From Candidatus Humimicrobium oleiphilum (GTDB lineage: Bacteria; Actinomycetota; Humimicrobiia; Humimicrobiales; Humimicrobiaceae), in NCBI GenBank assembly GCA_002304935.1, contig DBPS01000012.1, positions 11,824 through 40,297 on the forward strand: 28,474 bases of DNA, given 5' to 3'. Position numbers and translations under genes: made by a program. Shown here piece after piece: positions 7,678 through 16,376 of this stretch. The first letter of the stretch is position 1, and each line of letters opens with the position of its first letter. The notes beneath the pieces were generated by a model. It saw only the letters and a list, made by a program, of their open reading frames with translations. It had not been told where the DNA came from and searched no databases.

Positions 7678-8589
7678 TTATCCTTTAACAAGTTCAAGAT
7701 ATATCTCTTCAAGACTTTCTTTTTTTTCATTGAAATATATTATTTCAGCATCATTTTTTACCAGTTCCTTTATTAACAAAGGATTATTTTTTTCAAAATT
7801 TTCAATATTGAGTATTATCTTTTCATTTTCAATACGATAATTTATGCAGTCTTTAAAATTATTTATAATACCCATAAACCTGTCATCAGGTTTTTTAAGT
7901 TTTAATATGAAAGTTCTCTGATTTTTTAGATTCTGCAGTTCTTTTAAAGAGGCAGTTCTGATTATTTTATTTTTTATTATGCAGACCGTATCACAAAGGG
8001 ATTGTGCTTCTTCAAGATTGTGCGTACAAAGGAAAACAGTTATTTTATTATTTTTCATGTTCTCGATAAATTTTCTTACCATAAAAGCACTTTCAGGATC
8101 AAGACCAGCAGTCGGTTCGTCCAGGAATAATATTTTTGGTTCATGGACAAGTGCTCTTGATATTGCCAGTTTTTGTTTCATCCCTTTGGAAAAAGTAGCC
8201 ACCATGTCGTTTCTTCTTTCCCATAATTCAAACATTTTCAAGAATTTTTCAATATTTGCTTTTATTTTTTTTTCTTCAATATTGTAAAAGCTGGCAAAAT
8301 ATCTCAGATTTTCAAAAGCTGATAATTTTTCATACATTCCGGGCGTTTCAGTGAGTATCCCGATTATTTTTCTTATTTTTTCAGCATCAGAAGATGAATC
8401 CATCCCATCAATTTCGATAGTTCCCGAAGAAGGCCGGATAAGAGTTGTCAGCATTCTGATTGTTGTAGTTTTCCCTGCTCCGTTAGGCCCTAAAAAACCG
8501 AAAATCTCTCCGTCTGCTATGTCAAATGATATATTATCCACAGCAGTTATTTTTTCAAATTTTTTTACTAATCCCTTAACTTTTATCAT
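7678..8589 (-). CDS. ABC transporter ATP-binding protein (ABC-2/NatA-like exporter)
   Basis: A 303-residue ATPase. Walker A GPNGAGKTT is at 34-42. The Q-loop region reads GILTETPGMYEKLS, a NatA-like form. The signature is FSKGMKQK (133-140) where the consensus is LSGGQ, Walker B is ILFLDEPT (153-160), and the switch His is H190 in CTHNLEEAQ. The last 80 or so residues form a C-terminal extension common in drug and Na+ exporter ATPases. It is first in a two-gene operon with the permease 7 bp downstream. The signature variation (SKG for SGG) occurs in many ABC-2 ATPases and does not imply inactivity. Confidence 0.93.
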   Translation of the reverse strand: MIKVKGLVKKFEKITAVDNISFDIADGEIFGFLGPNGAGKTTTIRMLTTLIRPSSGTIEIDGMDSSSDAEKIRKIIGILTETPGMYEKLSAFENLRYFASFYNIEEKKIKANIEKFLKMFELWERRNDMVATFSKGMKQKLAISRALVHEPKILFLDEPTAGLDPESAFMVRKFIENMKNNKITVFLCTHNLEEAQSLCDTVCIIKNKIIRTASLKELQNLKNQRTFILKLKKPDDRFMGIINNFKDCINYRIENEKIILNIENFEKNNPLLIKELVKNDAEIIYFNEKKESLEEIYLELVKG

Positions 8590-8742
8590 TTATGGCAATA
8601 TGGATATAAAAAAATAGTAAATATTTAATAAATACAATATATTATCAGAGAATATAAAAAAAACAATTTGATTAAAGAGATTAAATATATTTAAAATAAA
8701 AAACTAGTGATTTCATTTATTTTTAAATATCCGGAGATTGTA

Positions 8743-9330
8743 ATGGATAGAACACAGGCTTTTGATTTGCTGAAGAGGAAAATAAAAAATAAAAATTTAA
8801 TCAAACACTGTCTGGCTGTGGAAGCGATAATGAAAGAGATAGCCGACGATCTGAATACGAAAGGTTTTTCTCTTGATGGAGCAGACAGGAAATTTGACGA
8901 AGATGTATGGGGAGTGACCGGCCTGCTGCACGATATTGATTATGAAGAAACAGCTGATGATCCGCTTAATCACTCTCTTGTAAGTGAAAAAATCCTGAAA
9001 GAAGAGGGATATGATAAAGAGATAATCTATGCCATAAAAGTGCATAATGATGTTCACGGGCTGCCATTAAAAAGCGAAATGGACATAGCTTTATTTTCAT
9101 GCGATCCTGTATCCGGTCTTATTGTGGCTTCAGCATTGATAAAACCACAAAAAAGTCTTTCTGCGATAGATGCTGATTTTGTTTTAAACAGATATAAGGA
9201 AAAATCTTTTGCAAAAGGTGCAAACAGAAATACCATGCTGCAATCTGGAAAACTTGGATATGACCTTCTGGAATTTTTTGAAATATCTCTTAAAGGTATG
9301 AATAAGATCAGTAAAGAATTAGGTCTTTAA
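8743..9330 (+). CDS. HD-domain phosphohydrolase-like protein
   Basis: A 195-residue HD-superfamily protein. Start ATG 8743 is chosen over an earlier in-frame codon at 8707 because CCGGAG sits about 6 bases before it and the HD fold begins soon after. Metal-binding pattern: His22 (KHCLAVE), His63-Asp64 (LLHDIDYE), His77 (NHSLVS) and His101 (VHNDVHG), plus a later Asp in LFSCDPVSGL. The family hydrolyses phosphoesters, often nucleotides. The substrate cannot be told, and no partner domain such as GGDEF or a nucleotidyltransferase is fused. A 15-bp near-perfect tandem repeat (TAGGTCTTTAAAAAA / TAGGTTTTTAAAAAA) spans its stop codon at 9320-9349. Confidence 0.82.
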   Translation: MDRTQAFDLLKRKIKNKNLIKHCLAVEAIMKEIADDLNTKGFSLDGADRKFDEDVWGVTGLLHDIDYEETADDPLNHSLVSEKILKEEGYDKEIIYAIKVHNDVHGLPLKSEMDIALFSCDPVSGLIVASALIKPQKSLSAIDADFVLNRYKEKSFAKGANRNTMLQSGKLGYDLLEFFEISLKGMNKISKELGL

Positions 9331-9433
9331 AAAATAGGTTTTTAAAAAATAAGAAAAAATCACGACATGATAATCCATACCAATAGAAAATAGTATTTCC
9401 CTGTATAAAGCCTAGAAAATGAAAGGATTTTTT

Positions 9434-10378
9434 TTGAAATACATTCTTGGTGTTGATGGCGGAGGAACAAAAACAGTAATACGTATTACTGATCTTGGTG
9501 GCAGTGTTGTTGCCGAAAAGATAGCAGGCCCGAGCAATTATAAAAAAACAGGCATATATACTGCCGCTGAAAATCTGGCAAAAGGTATATTTGAAACCTT
9601 GCAGGAAATTAATGAAGAACCTTGCGGAGCCATTTTTAAAAGTTCCTGTTTCGGACTTGCCGGACTGGATTCAAAAAAAGATGAAAAAATTTGCAGGGAA
9701 ATGATATTGAATAGCTCTGTTGCTCCGCTGCTGGACAAAAAAAAGACTTTAATATGTAATGACTCCAGAATTGGCCTTGCTGCCGGTACTGATAAAAAAA
9801 ATGGGATTATGATAATCTGTGGCACAGGTTCTAATTGTTTTGGAATCAGTGAGGATGGCAGGGAAGCAAAAGCAGATGGCTGGGATTTTATTCTTGGAGA
9901 TGAATGCAGCGGGTATGAAGTAGGGCTGATGGCATTAAGAGCGGTTATGAGAAGCTATGATAAAAGAGGGAAAGAAACCATTCTTGGCCAGCACATTCTA
10001 AAGAAGCTTAATCTTGAAGACATTGAAGATCTTATCGAATGGGCATATGCAGATACTTTTTTTTGTGAAAAAATAGCAGCGCTTGCACAGCTTGTTTGTG
10101 ATTGTGCAAATCTGGGTGATAATGTAAGCCTTAAAATACTTGCCAATGCAGCGAATGAGGCGTTTAATACAATCAGAACTGTTGCAGAACAGCTTGGATT
10201 TAAAAGCAAGGATTTTGACATTGTCTTTGTAGGAAGTTTGTTCAAATGTGAAAAATATTTTAAAGATATATTATGCAGCAGACTTAAAAAAGTTTTTAAT
10301 GGCATCAGTTTTACAAAACTGAATGAGAAACCAGTAGCCGGAGCAATAAAAATTGCTTTAGGCCTTTTAGAAAACTGA
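9434..10378 (+). CDS. BadF/BadG/BcrA/BcrD-family kinase (N-acetylglucosamine kinase-like)
   Basis: An ASKHA-fold ATPase of 314 residues, most like N-acetylhexosamine kinases of the BadF family. The phosphate-1 motif is GVDGGGTKT near the N-terminus, the phosphate-2 region is IICGTGSNCFG, and the sugar-site region reads GDECSGYEVG where related kinases usually have DEGSGYxxG. TTG 9434 is preferred as start: AAAGGA ends 6 bases before it and the protein then begins directly at the first beta strand (KYILGVDGGG). The alternative ATG at 9419 has no Shine-Dalgarno. It lacks the paired cysteine motifs of the HgdC activator in this window, so it is a sugar kinase rather than an electron-transfer activator. 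It is unusually Cys-rich for a kinase. Confidence 0.82.
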   Translation: MKYILGVDGGGTKTVIRITDLGGSVVAEKIAGPSNYKKTGIYTAAENLAKGIFETLQEINEEPCGAIFKSSCFGLAGLDSKKDEKICREMILNSSVAPLLDKKKTLICNDSRIGLAAGTDKKNGIMIICGTGSNCFGISEDGREAKADGWDFILGDECSGYEVGLMALRAVMRSYDKRGKETILGQHILKKLNLEDIEDLIEWAYADTFFCEKIAALAQLVCDCANLGDNVSLKILANAANEAFNTIRTVAEQLGFKSKDFDIVFVGSLFKCEKYFKDILCSRLKKVFNGISFTKLNEKPVAGAIKIALGLLEN

Positions 10379-10383
10379 ATTGA

Positions 10384-10743
10384 TTAATCCGGAACAAAAT
10401 CTATTGAAATTGAATTAACACAATGTCTTGTGTTTTTTTTCGTAAAACCTTCCCCTTTAAATACATGGCCAAGATGGCCTTTGCAATGGGAACAGATGAT
10501 TTCAGTTCTGATACCATCAATATCCGGGACACTGGTGACTGAATCAGGTATTTCTTCGTCAAAACTGGGCCACCCGCATCCTGAGTGAAATTTGCTTTCC
10601 GAACTGTAAAGTGGAGAACCGCACTGTCTGCAGACAAAAGTTCCCTTTTCAAAAAAGTCATTATATTCTCCCGAGAAGGGTAATTCAGTTTCTTTATTTA
10701 ATATAACTGCTTTTTCTTTTTCATTTAACTCTCTATAATCCAT
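10384..10743 (-). CDS. msrB: Peptide-methionine (R)-S-oxide reductase MsrB
   Basis: MsrB of 119 residues, which repairs methionine-R-sulfoxide in proteins using thioredoxin. The Zn site is C38/C41 (CRQC) and C84/C87 (CSHC). The catalytic Cys108 lies in RHCVNSISIDF, and the likely resolving Cys56 lies in SGCGWPSF. The substrate-pocket stretch GHLGHVF is intact. The length is that of a single-domain MsrB with no MsrA fused and no MsrA in the window. ATG 10743 has AGAGG 4-5 bases upstream on the minus strand. It converges with the kinase gene (5 bp between stops) and diverges from the nitroreductase gene across a 162-bp region. Confidence 0.96.
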   Translation of the reverse strand: MDYRELNEKEKAVILNKETELPFSGEYNDFFEKGTFVCRQCGSPLYSSESKFHSGCGWPSFDEEIPDSVTSVPDIDGIRTEIICSHCKGHLGHVFKGEGFTKKNTRHCVNSISIDFVPD

Positions 10744-10835
10744 GATACCTCTTTCTATTCTGCAGATCAGAATACCTGTTATTTAAATCTGTTAATATCT
10801 TTATCTTATCATTTTTAATCACTTTTTATCTATTA

Positions 10836-10844
10836 TGCTATAAT
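10836..10844 (+). promoter_or_regulatory. Extended -10 promoter candidate for the nitroreductase gene
   Basis: TGCTATAAT is a perfect TGn-TATAAT extended -10 element, 61 bp before the nitroreductase ATG. I see no good -35 hexamer 17 bases upstream, which an extended -10 can compensate. It lies in the divergent msrB/nitroreductase region, which also holds a 6-bp inverted repeat (ATTCTG/CAGAAT, 10757-10773) just upstream of msrB. Confidence 0.55.
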
Positions 10845-10905
10845 TCAAATAGTTTTTATATTAAGAATTATTTGATAATTGTTAAGAAGTTGAAAGGGAA
10901 ATTTC

Positions 10906-11433
10906 ATGAATGATTTGAATAACCTGCTAGGAATAATATCCAAACGTAAAAGCATAAGAGGATATCTGGACAAAGAAGTTGAAAATGAAAAACTGGATTA
11001 TTTGATTGAAGCTTTCAGGCTTGCACCTTCAGCAAAAAATCTGCAGCCATGGAAACTCATCGTAATTAAGGATAAAAATATTATAAAAGAACTTATACCG
11101 GCATGCAAAAATCAGGTTTTCATAGGAGAAGCTCCTATTGTCATTGCAGCATGTGCTTTTGAGGAAGAGGCTTATGGCACGATGGGAGGATATCTGAACA
11201 GTTATCCTTTAGATATAGGCATTGCTTTTGAGCATCTGATCCTGGCAGCTGCAGAGCAGGGGCTTGGTACCTGCTGGATAGGAGCCTTTTTAGAGGAGGA
11301 AGTAAAAAAAGTATTAAAAGTACCTGAAAAAGTAAGAGTTGTGGCACTGACTCCCGTAGGATATCCTAATGATACCGGTAGAGACAAACCCAGAAAAAAA
11401 ACAGGGGAGATTGTCTCCTTAAATAAATTTTAA
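10906..11433 (+). CDS. Nitroreductase family protein (FMN-dependent)
   Basis: A short nitroreductase-fold flavoprotein of 175 residues. The N-terminal FMN phosphate-binding block is KRKSIRGYLDKEV (residues about 13-25). Next comes APSAKNLQPWKLIVI, the usual PSxxNxQPW motif, and GLGTCWIGAF in the C-terminal half. The protein ends with VALTPVGYPND, characteristic of the family. It likely uses NAD(P)H to reduce quinones, nitro compounds or flavins. Exact substrate unknown. ATG has TTGAAAGGGAAA upstream and a candidate extended -10 promoter at 10836-10844. No terminator is visible before the next gene 93 bp downstream. Confidence 0.92.
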   Translation: MNDLNNLLGIISKRKSIRGYLDKEVENEKLDYLIEAFRLAPSAKNLQPWKLIVIKDKNIIKELIPACKNQVFIGEAPIVIAACAFEEEAYGTMGGYLNSYPLDIGIAFEHLILAAAEQGLGTCWIGAFLEEEVKKVLKVPEKVRVVALTPVGYPNDTGRDKPRKKTGEIVSLNKF

Positions 11434-11526
11434 ACCTATTTTTTTAATGATAATTTATATATTCAGTGACTAAAAAATAAATACATGGATTTGCATTTTT
11501 ATTTAAAATTAAAAATTTAAAATAAA

Positions 11527-14199
11527 ATGGAAATTATAGTTACTCATCTGGCTTCTGATTTTGACTCATTTTCGGGAATGGTTGCTGCCAAGAAACTTTA
11601 TCCTGAAGCTGAAATCATACTGCCTTCTTCCATAAACCAGAATGTCAGAGAATTTATGGTGCTGCATGAAGAAAAACTGCCGCCAATAAAAGAAATAGCG
11701 GATATTAATCCTGATAAAGTGAACAGGGTAATAGTTATAGATACAAGGATAGCATCAAGGCTGGGTCCCGTTCAGGATATAGTAAACAAAAAAAACGTCG
11801 AGAAAATAACTATCGATCACCACAAAAAAACAAGAGAAGATATTCATGATTCAAAGAATTACCATAAGAATGTCGGCTCAACAACTACAATAATCGTAAA
11901 TGAGATAATCGAGAAGAATCTACCTGTTTCCCAGTTTGAAGCAACACTGTTTGCATTGGGAATATATGAAGACACAGGTAATTTTACTTATCTTAATACT
12001 ACTCCTGATGATTTGGAGGCCGTTTCTTTCTTGCTTAAAAAAAATGCCAATATCTATGTGGTTTCAAAGTTTCTCAACCTTCCTTTAAATAAAAAACAGC
12101 ATGATTTACTTGAAAAATTAATTTTAAATGCAAGGACAATAAAAATAAATGAAAAAGAAATCCTTATATCAGACAGTAAGACAAAAAATTATATAGAAGG
12201 TCTTTCCGTGCTTACCAGAAAGCTGGGAATGGTTGAGGAGAAAAATATAGTATTCTGCTGGGTAAAGATGAAAGATAAAATATATATGGTAGGCAGGAGC
12301 GATGATGCAGATACAGATGTATCGGGGATCCTTTCTGCTTTTAAGGGAGGAGGTCACAGGCTTGCTGCTTCAGCAGTGATTAAAGATGTAGAGTTTGAGG
12401 AAATTGAGAAAATTCTGACAGGAGCATTAAGGAAGAAAATAAAAAAACCTATTCTGGCAAAGAATATAATGACTTTTCCTGTACGAGTCATCAATGAAAA
12501 TGAAAGTATTTCATATTCCAGCAATATGCTTAAAAAATACGGACATACAGGCATCCCGATTGTAGATGACAGGGGCATTCTTACAGGCATTATTACCAGA
12601 AAAGATCTTGATAAAGCAGCCAAACACGGACTTTCACATGCCCCTGTAAAAGGTTTCAGGTCTGGAGAAATAATAACTGCAGGTCCGAATTCCACAATTG
12701 AAAGCATTCAAAGACTTATGATTGAAAATGGCATTGGCAGGGTCCCCATAGTGTCAAGAAAAAAAATAATCGGAATAGTTACCCGGAAGGATATCATAAG
12801 ATTTTTAAATTACAGGGATGAGGAAAATAAAATTATAAGAAATAAATATATCGATAAGACTTTGAATGAATTTGAGACAGGCAGCAGATATTTTGATATT
12901 AATCTTATGAAAAGAATAAATATTCTTTTCACCAGGGATATAGCGAAACTGCTTCTTCAGATATCAGCCCTTGCCAGAGAAGATAAAAATAAAGTCTATC
13001 TGGTCGGCGGAATGGTAAGAGATATTATACTTAACAAGCCTAATATCGATATAGATATTGTCGTTGAAAAAGACGGGATTTCTTTTTCAAACAAACTTGC
13101 TGAAAAGTTAAATGCCAAAGTATGGACACACAAAAAATTTAAGACAAGCGTAATAGTACTTGGCAATAAAAGCCACATAGATGTGGCAACTGCCCGTATA
13201 GAATATTATGAGAAACCTGCAGCTTTACCTGATATAGAGGAAGGTTCTATAAGGCAGGACCTGTACAGAAGAGACTTTACCATAAATTCAATGGCAGTTT
13301 CCCTGAATAAGGAAAGTATGGGAGATTTAATAGATTATTTTGGCGGCTTAAGGGATATAAGAAAGAAAAAAATAAAGGTGATGCACAAATTAAGCTTTGT
13401 TGAAGACCCGACCAGAATTTTCAGGGCTGTAAGGTTTGAACAGCGTTTTGGATTTAAAATAGACAGCCAGACGGAGTCCCTCATAAGACATGCGATAGAA
13501 AATGATATAATAACAAAACTTACAGGGGTCAGGATCAGAGATGAGCTGATTGCAATAGTTGAAGAAGAAAAACCCTGGAAACCGCTAAAAAGGCTGTGTG
13601 AATATGAAGCACTTAAAAAAATTAAAATCAATTCAAAGACAGATTTAAAATTTCAGGGAAAACTTAAAGAAATCATAGAGCAGTACAATATTATCAAAGA
13701 TTTTTATGGAGATGAAATAAAGCAATGGCGGATAATTTTTGCTTTTCTGCTCCAGGATAAAAATAAAAGCGAAATACAGTCGTGGTGCCTGGAAATGAAG
13801 GTTAAGAAAAAAGATACTTTTCTGATAATATATTTTGCAGAAAAACAGGCAGAAATAATTGAAAAGCTTAAAATAAAATTTTTATCTAATTCGGACATAT
13901 ATGATATTTTAAGATATGTTCCTCCTGAACTACTGGTTTTCGCAGCTACTTTCAGGGGAATAGTAAAAAAAAGAGTCTATAAATTTATATCTGATTTAAA
14001 AGACCAGAAATTAAACATAGATGGAAATGATCTTATAAAAATGGGATGCAGACCTTCCAGGGATGTTGGTATCATGCTTGATGAACTTTTGAAAATGAAG
14101 CTTGACGGCAAAATAAAAAACAGGGAAGAAGAAATCAAAAAAGCTATTCTGATTTTGCAATCTTCAAAGCAAGGGCAGCCGCACCGAGAGCTCCAGTGA
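11527..14199 (+). CDS. DHH/DHHA1 - CBS - CBS - tRNA nucleotidyltransferase/poly(A) polymerase fusion
   Basis: An 890-residue multidomain protein. Residues 1-160: DHH phosphoesterase domain with SDFDS (10-14) and IDHH (96-99). Residues about 190-300: DHHA1 domain with GGGHRLAAS (274-282). Residues 311-430: two CBS domains, probably nucleotide sensors. Residues about 470-620: class II nucleotidyltransferase head with LVGGMVRD (492-499), the metal carboxylates D508 and D510, RRDFTINSMA (581-590) and EDPTRIFRAVRF (626-637), followed by the RNA-binding helical part. It should act on tRNA 3' ends (CC, A or CCA addition), with the DHH part possibly a nuclease or phosphodiesterase. This architecture is known in several bacterial phyla. 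The start at 11527 has no clear Shine-Dalgarno. The last 18 or so codons overlap the convergent gene. Confidence 0.92.
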   Translation: MEIIVTHLASDFDSFSGMVAAKKLYPEAEIILPSSINQNVREFMVLHEEKLPPIKEIADINPDKVNRVIVIDTRIASRLGPVQDIVNKKNVEKITIDHHKKTREDIHDSKNYHKNVGSTTTIIVNEIIEKNLPVSQFEATLFALGIYEDTGNFTYLNTTPDDLEAVSFLLKKNANIYVVSKFLNLPLNKKQHDLLEKLILNARTIKINEKEILISDSKTKNYIEGLSVLTRKLGMVEEKNIVFCWVKMKDKIYMVGRSDDADTDVSGILSAFKGGGHRLAASAVIKDVEFEEIEKILTGALRKKIKKPILAKNIMTFPVRVINENESISYSSNMLKKYGHTGIPIVDDRGILTGIITRKDLDKAAKHGLSHAPVKGFRSGEIITAGPNSTIESIQRLMIENGIGRVPIVSRKKIIGIVTRKDIIRFLNYRDEENKIIRNKYIDKTLNEFETGSRYFDINLMKRINILFTRDIAKLLLQISALAREDKNKVYLVGGMVRDIILNKPNIDIDIVVEKDGISFSNKLAEKLNAKVWTHKKFKTSVIVLGNKSHIDVATARIEYYEKPAALPDIEEGSIRQDLYRRDFTINSMAVSLNKESMGDLIDYFGGLRDIRKKKIKVMHKLSFVEDPTRIFRAVRFEQRFGFKIDSQTESLIRHAIENDIITKLTGVRIRDELIAIVEEEKPWKPLKRLCEYEALKKIKINSKTDLKFQGKLKEIIEQYNIIKDFYGDEIKQWRIIFAFLLQDKNKSEIQSWCLEMKVKKKDTFLIIYFAEKQAEIIEKLKIKFLSNSDIYDILRYVPPELLVFAATFRGIVKKRVYKFISDLKDQKLNIDGNDLIKMGCRPSRDVGIMLDELLKMKLDGKIKNREEEIKKAILILQSSKQGQPHRELQ

Positions 14200-14947
14200 T
14201 CTGGGGCTCAAAAGGTATCAGTAATCTGGTATCAAGTTTTTCTTCAATAGCTCCGACTATCCCGGAATTTTTTGCTACTCCGCCTGTCAGAGCGACGGGT
14301 TCTTCTATGCCAAGCCTTGAAACCATTGATATTATCCTGTCTGCTACCGAATAGAGAAGTCCTTTCACTATTTTCCTTTTATCTACTCCGTGGCCTATAA
14401 GCGAGACTATTTCTGATTCCGCAAAAACAGTACAGGTAGATGTTATCTCTATCCTTTCATTTGTATCTGCAAATATTTTCCCAAAAGCTTCAAGTTCAAT
14501 ATCAAGAGCTTTTGCCATTACTTCAAGAAATCTTCCTGTGCCCGCAGCACACTTGTCGTTCATTAAAAAATCAATCGGTTTCTTTGTGAGCCTGTCTATC
14601 TTGATTACTTTTGAATCCTGGCCACCGATATCGATAATAGTCTTTACCTCAGGGAAAACAGAAAGCACACCGCTCGCATGGCAGGTAATCTCAGTGATGT
14701 TTCTGTCTGCAAGGCTTACATTTTTTCTGCCATATCCTGTAGCAATTATATTCCTGATATCTTCTTTCTTGATTTTTGCCATTGACAGAGCATCATTGAA
14801 GATATTCTCTGATGCAGTTTTTATATCTGAGCCGGTTCTTCCAATTATGTAAGAACAGATCTCAAAATTTTTTTCATCAATATCACTATCTTTTAATATG
14901 ACAGCCTCGGTTGAAACTGACCCTATGTCTATGCCACAACTATACAT
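14144..14947 (-). CDS. ATP-dependent activator of (R)-2-hydroxyacyl-CoA dehydratase (HgdC-type, [4Fe-4S] ASKHA ATPase)
   Basis: A 267-residue activator of the BcrA/BcrD/BadF/HgdC family. In this family a homodimer holds one [4Fe-4S] cluster and couples ATP hydrolysis to delivery of a very low-potential electron to a dehydratase. Both cluster cysteines are present, Cys133 in NDKCAAGTGRFLE and Cys172 in TSTCTVFAESEI. ATP-site motifs are GIDIGSVSTEAV, DIGGQDSK (107-113) and LTGGVAKN. Start ATG 14947 is preferred over an upstream in-frame TTG at 14959 because GGAG lies 6 bases before it. It is the last gene of a minus-strand set with two dehydratase-type subunits, 90 bp behind the nearer one. Its 3' end overlaps the convergent fusion gene by 56 bp. 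Confidence 0.95.
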   Translation of the reverse strand: MYSCGIDIGSVSTEAVILKDSDIDEKNFEICSYIIGRTGSDIKTASENIFNDALSMAKIKKEDIRNIIATGYGRKNVSLADRNITEITCHASGVLSVFPEVKTIIDIGGQDSKVIKIDRLTKKPIDFLMNDKCAAGTGRFLEVMAKALDIELEAFGKIFADTNERIEITSTCTVFAESEIVSLIGHGVDKRKIVKGLLYSVADRIISMVSRLGIEEPVALTGGVAKNSGIVGAIEEKLDTRLLIPFEPQITGALGAAALALKIAKSE

Positions 14948-15037
14948 TTGCAACTCCAAAAATATTTTTAATTTTTTTATAAAAATAAAATAAATTTTTA
15001 AAGATAATCAAAAAAAATATCTTAAAGGATATTTATA

Positions 15038-16315
15038 CTAAAGCGAATTAATAATTTCAGCAAAACCTTCGATCCTGGTCTTTAACTGTCCTGAAGGGCA
15101 GTTATTTTTATCCACACAATCCCCGTCCAGAATCAGCAAAGGTATTTTTTTATCTGCAAGACTATCTTTTAATATTCTTGCAAGTCCGTTGCTCTGCCTG
15201 CACCCCCAATGCGAAAATAGTATCGCTGCATCTATTTCATATTTTTCTGCCATTGATAAAATGGCATTTATCCTGTTTTGGCCATTGCCCCTGAGAGGAT
15301 TTGAAAGCATCTTATCTGCAAGACTATCAAAAGGTTTTTGGACATCCATTTCTTTCCAGAATACATCTGTTATTTCTTCACAGACTACCCTGCAGTTATT
15401 TTCTTCAAGAATATTGAATATATCATTTCTGTAGTAAGGTTTAAGATGCATCCACAATAGTTTTTTCATTTTTCTGGAAGGTAACTGGTTTTTTAATTTT
15501 ATTTTTAATTCTTTTTCCATTATTCCATAAAGCCTGGCTGCCTTTTCTGTCCCGGCAAGCCCGAAAAGTGGAAGTATGTAGCTTAATCCATTGTAATACT
15601 GTGGATAATCTAACAATCTTTCACGTGTTTTATTGACTTCAAGCAGGTGTTTTCTTAGTTTGTTAGAGCTGGAAACCGCCTTTTTCAGATTATCTGTGTC
15701 CGGTTTTATTTTTAACTTTTCCGATATATCAAAAAAAATATTTTCAAGCTGCCCGGAAAGATATCTTATAGCAGCATTATCATTTTCATAGGGGATATCT
15801 ATCAAATAAAATCTATCTTCAATTTTGAATTTCTTTGCCATATCTTCAAAAGATTTGCAGGCAGCATCACAGGCAAGGTTGCTGCAAATGATAAAATCAG
15901 GTTTTGGGAACAGATCCATATTTGCTGCTCCCGATGCACTTCTGTGAAATGTGCATAAATCTGAAGAATACCAGTTGTTTGCAGCATCTGCCAGAGTCTT
16001 GCCGGTGACTCCAAGGCCTGCCGTAAAACCTCCCATCACTTCAGGCAGAACAAGCCTGATATTCAGGCTGTTCAGCAATTCATAGGGTATGAAAAGCGAG
16101 CCGTAAGCTATCGGGTAATTACCACAGTAAACCTCTCTCATATAAGTCAGGCTGTATTTGTTTAGATATTTATCAGATACAGATTTGAAGGTTAGACCGT
16201 AAATATAAAAAACAAGCGGATTTGAAATGAATTTTAATATTTTTCTTATACTGCCTATATCAAGGTTATTCTGAATTTTATTTATTATATTTTGTTTGAA
16301 CGAACCAATACCCAT
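15038..16315 (-). CDS. 2-hydroxyacyl-CoA dehydratase subunit D (HgdB/FldB-like), larger subunit
   Basis: A 425-residue protein of the HGD-D family, whose members carry a [4Fe-4S] cluster and ketyl-radical chemistry in 2-hydroxyacyl-CoA dehydratases and class I benzoyl-CoA reductases. The N-terminal half has Cys121 (CTFHRS) and a cluster CSNLACDAAC (Cys144, 149, 153). The C-terminal half has HWGCRQSNG (Cys372), and the protein ends with DGDCVDKNNCPSGQLKTRIEGF, matching the family's D-x-D...QLxTRIEAF ending. Three cysteines usually ligate the cluster (here probably 121, 149 and 372). The extra ones (144, 153, 400, 406) are unusual and allow a different metal centre. Its Shine-Dalgarno is weak. 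It sits 61 bp behind the smaller subunit gene. Substrate unknown. Confidence 0.88.
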   Translation of the reverse strand: MGIGSFKQNIINKIQNNLDIGSIRKILKFISNPLVFYIYGLTFKSVSDKYLNKYSLTYMREVYCGNYPIAYGSLFIPYELLNSLNIRLVLPEVMGGFTAGLGVTGKTLADAANNWYSSDLCTFHRSASGAANMDLFPKPDFIICSNLACDAACKSFEDMAKKFKIEDRFYLIDIPYENDNAAIRYLSGQLENIFFDISEKLKIKPDTDNLKKAVSSSNKLRKHLLEVNKTRERLLDYPQYYNGLSYILPLFGLAGTEKAARLYGIMEKELKIKLKNQLPSRKMKKLLWMHLKPYYRNDIFNILEENNCRVVCEEITDVFWKEMDVQKPFDSLADKMLSNPLRGNGQNRINAILSMAEKYEIDAAILFSHWGCRQSNGLARILKDSLADKKIPLLILDGDCVDKNNCPSGQLKTRIEGFAEIINSL

Positions 16316-16376
16316 GATTTTATTTTCAGCTATTTTTATTATATAAAAAAAATTTTAATAAAAATAATTACAAACA

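Noticed and set aside
9320..9349. 15-bp near-perfect tandem duplication across the HD-protein stop codon
   Set aside because: Low-complexity, probably replication slippage; no sign that it has a function.
9434..14947. Idea that the BadF-type kinase (9434-10378) is a second dehydratase activator
   Set aside because: It lacks the KCAAGTGRF and STCTVFAESE cysteine motifs that hold the bridging [4Fe-4S] cluster; it fits a sugar kinase.
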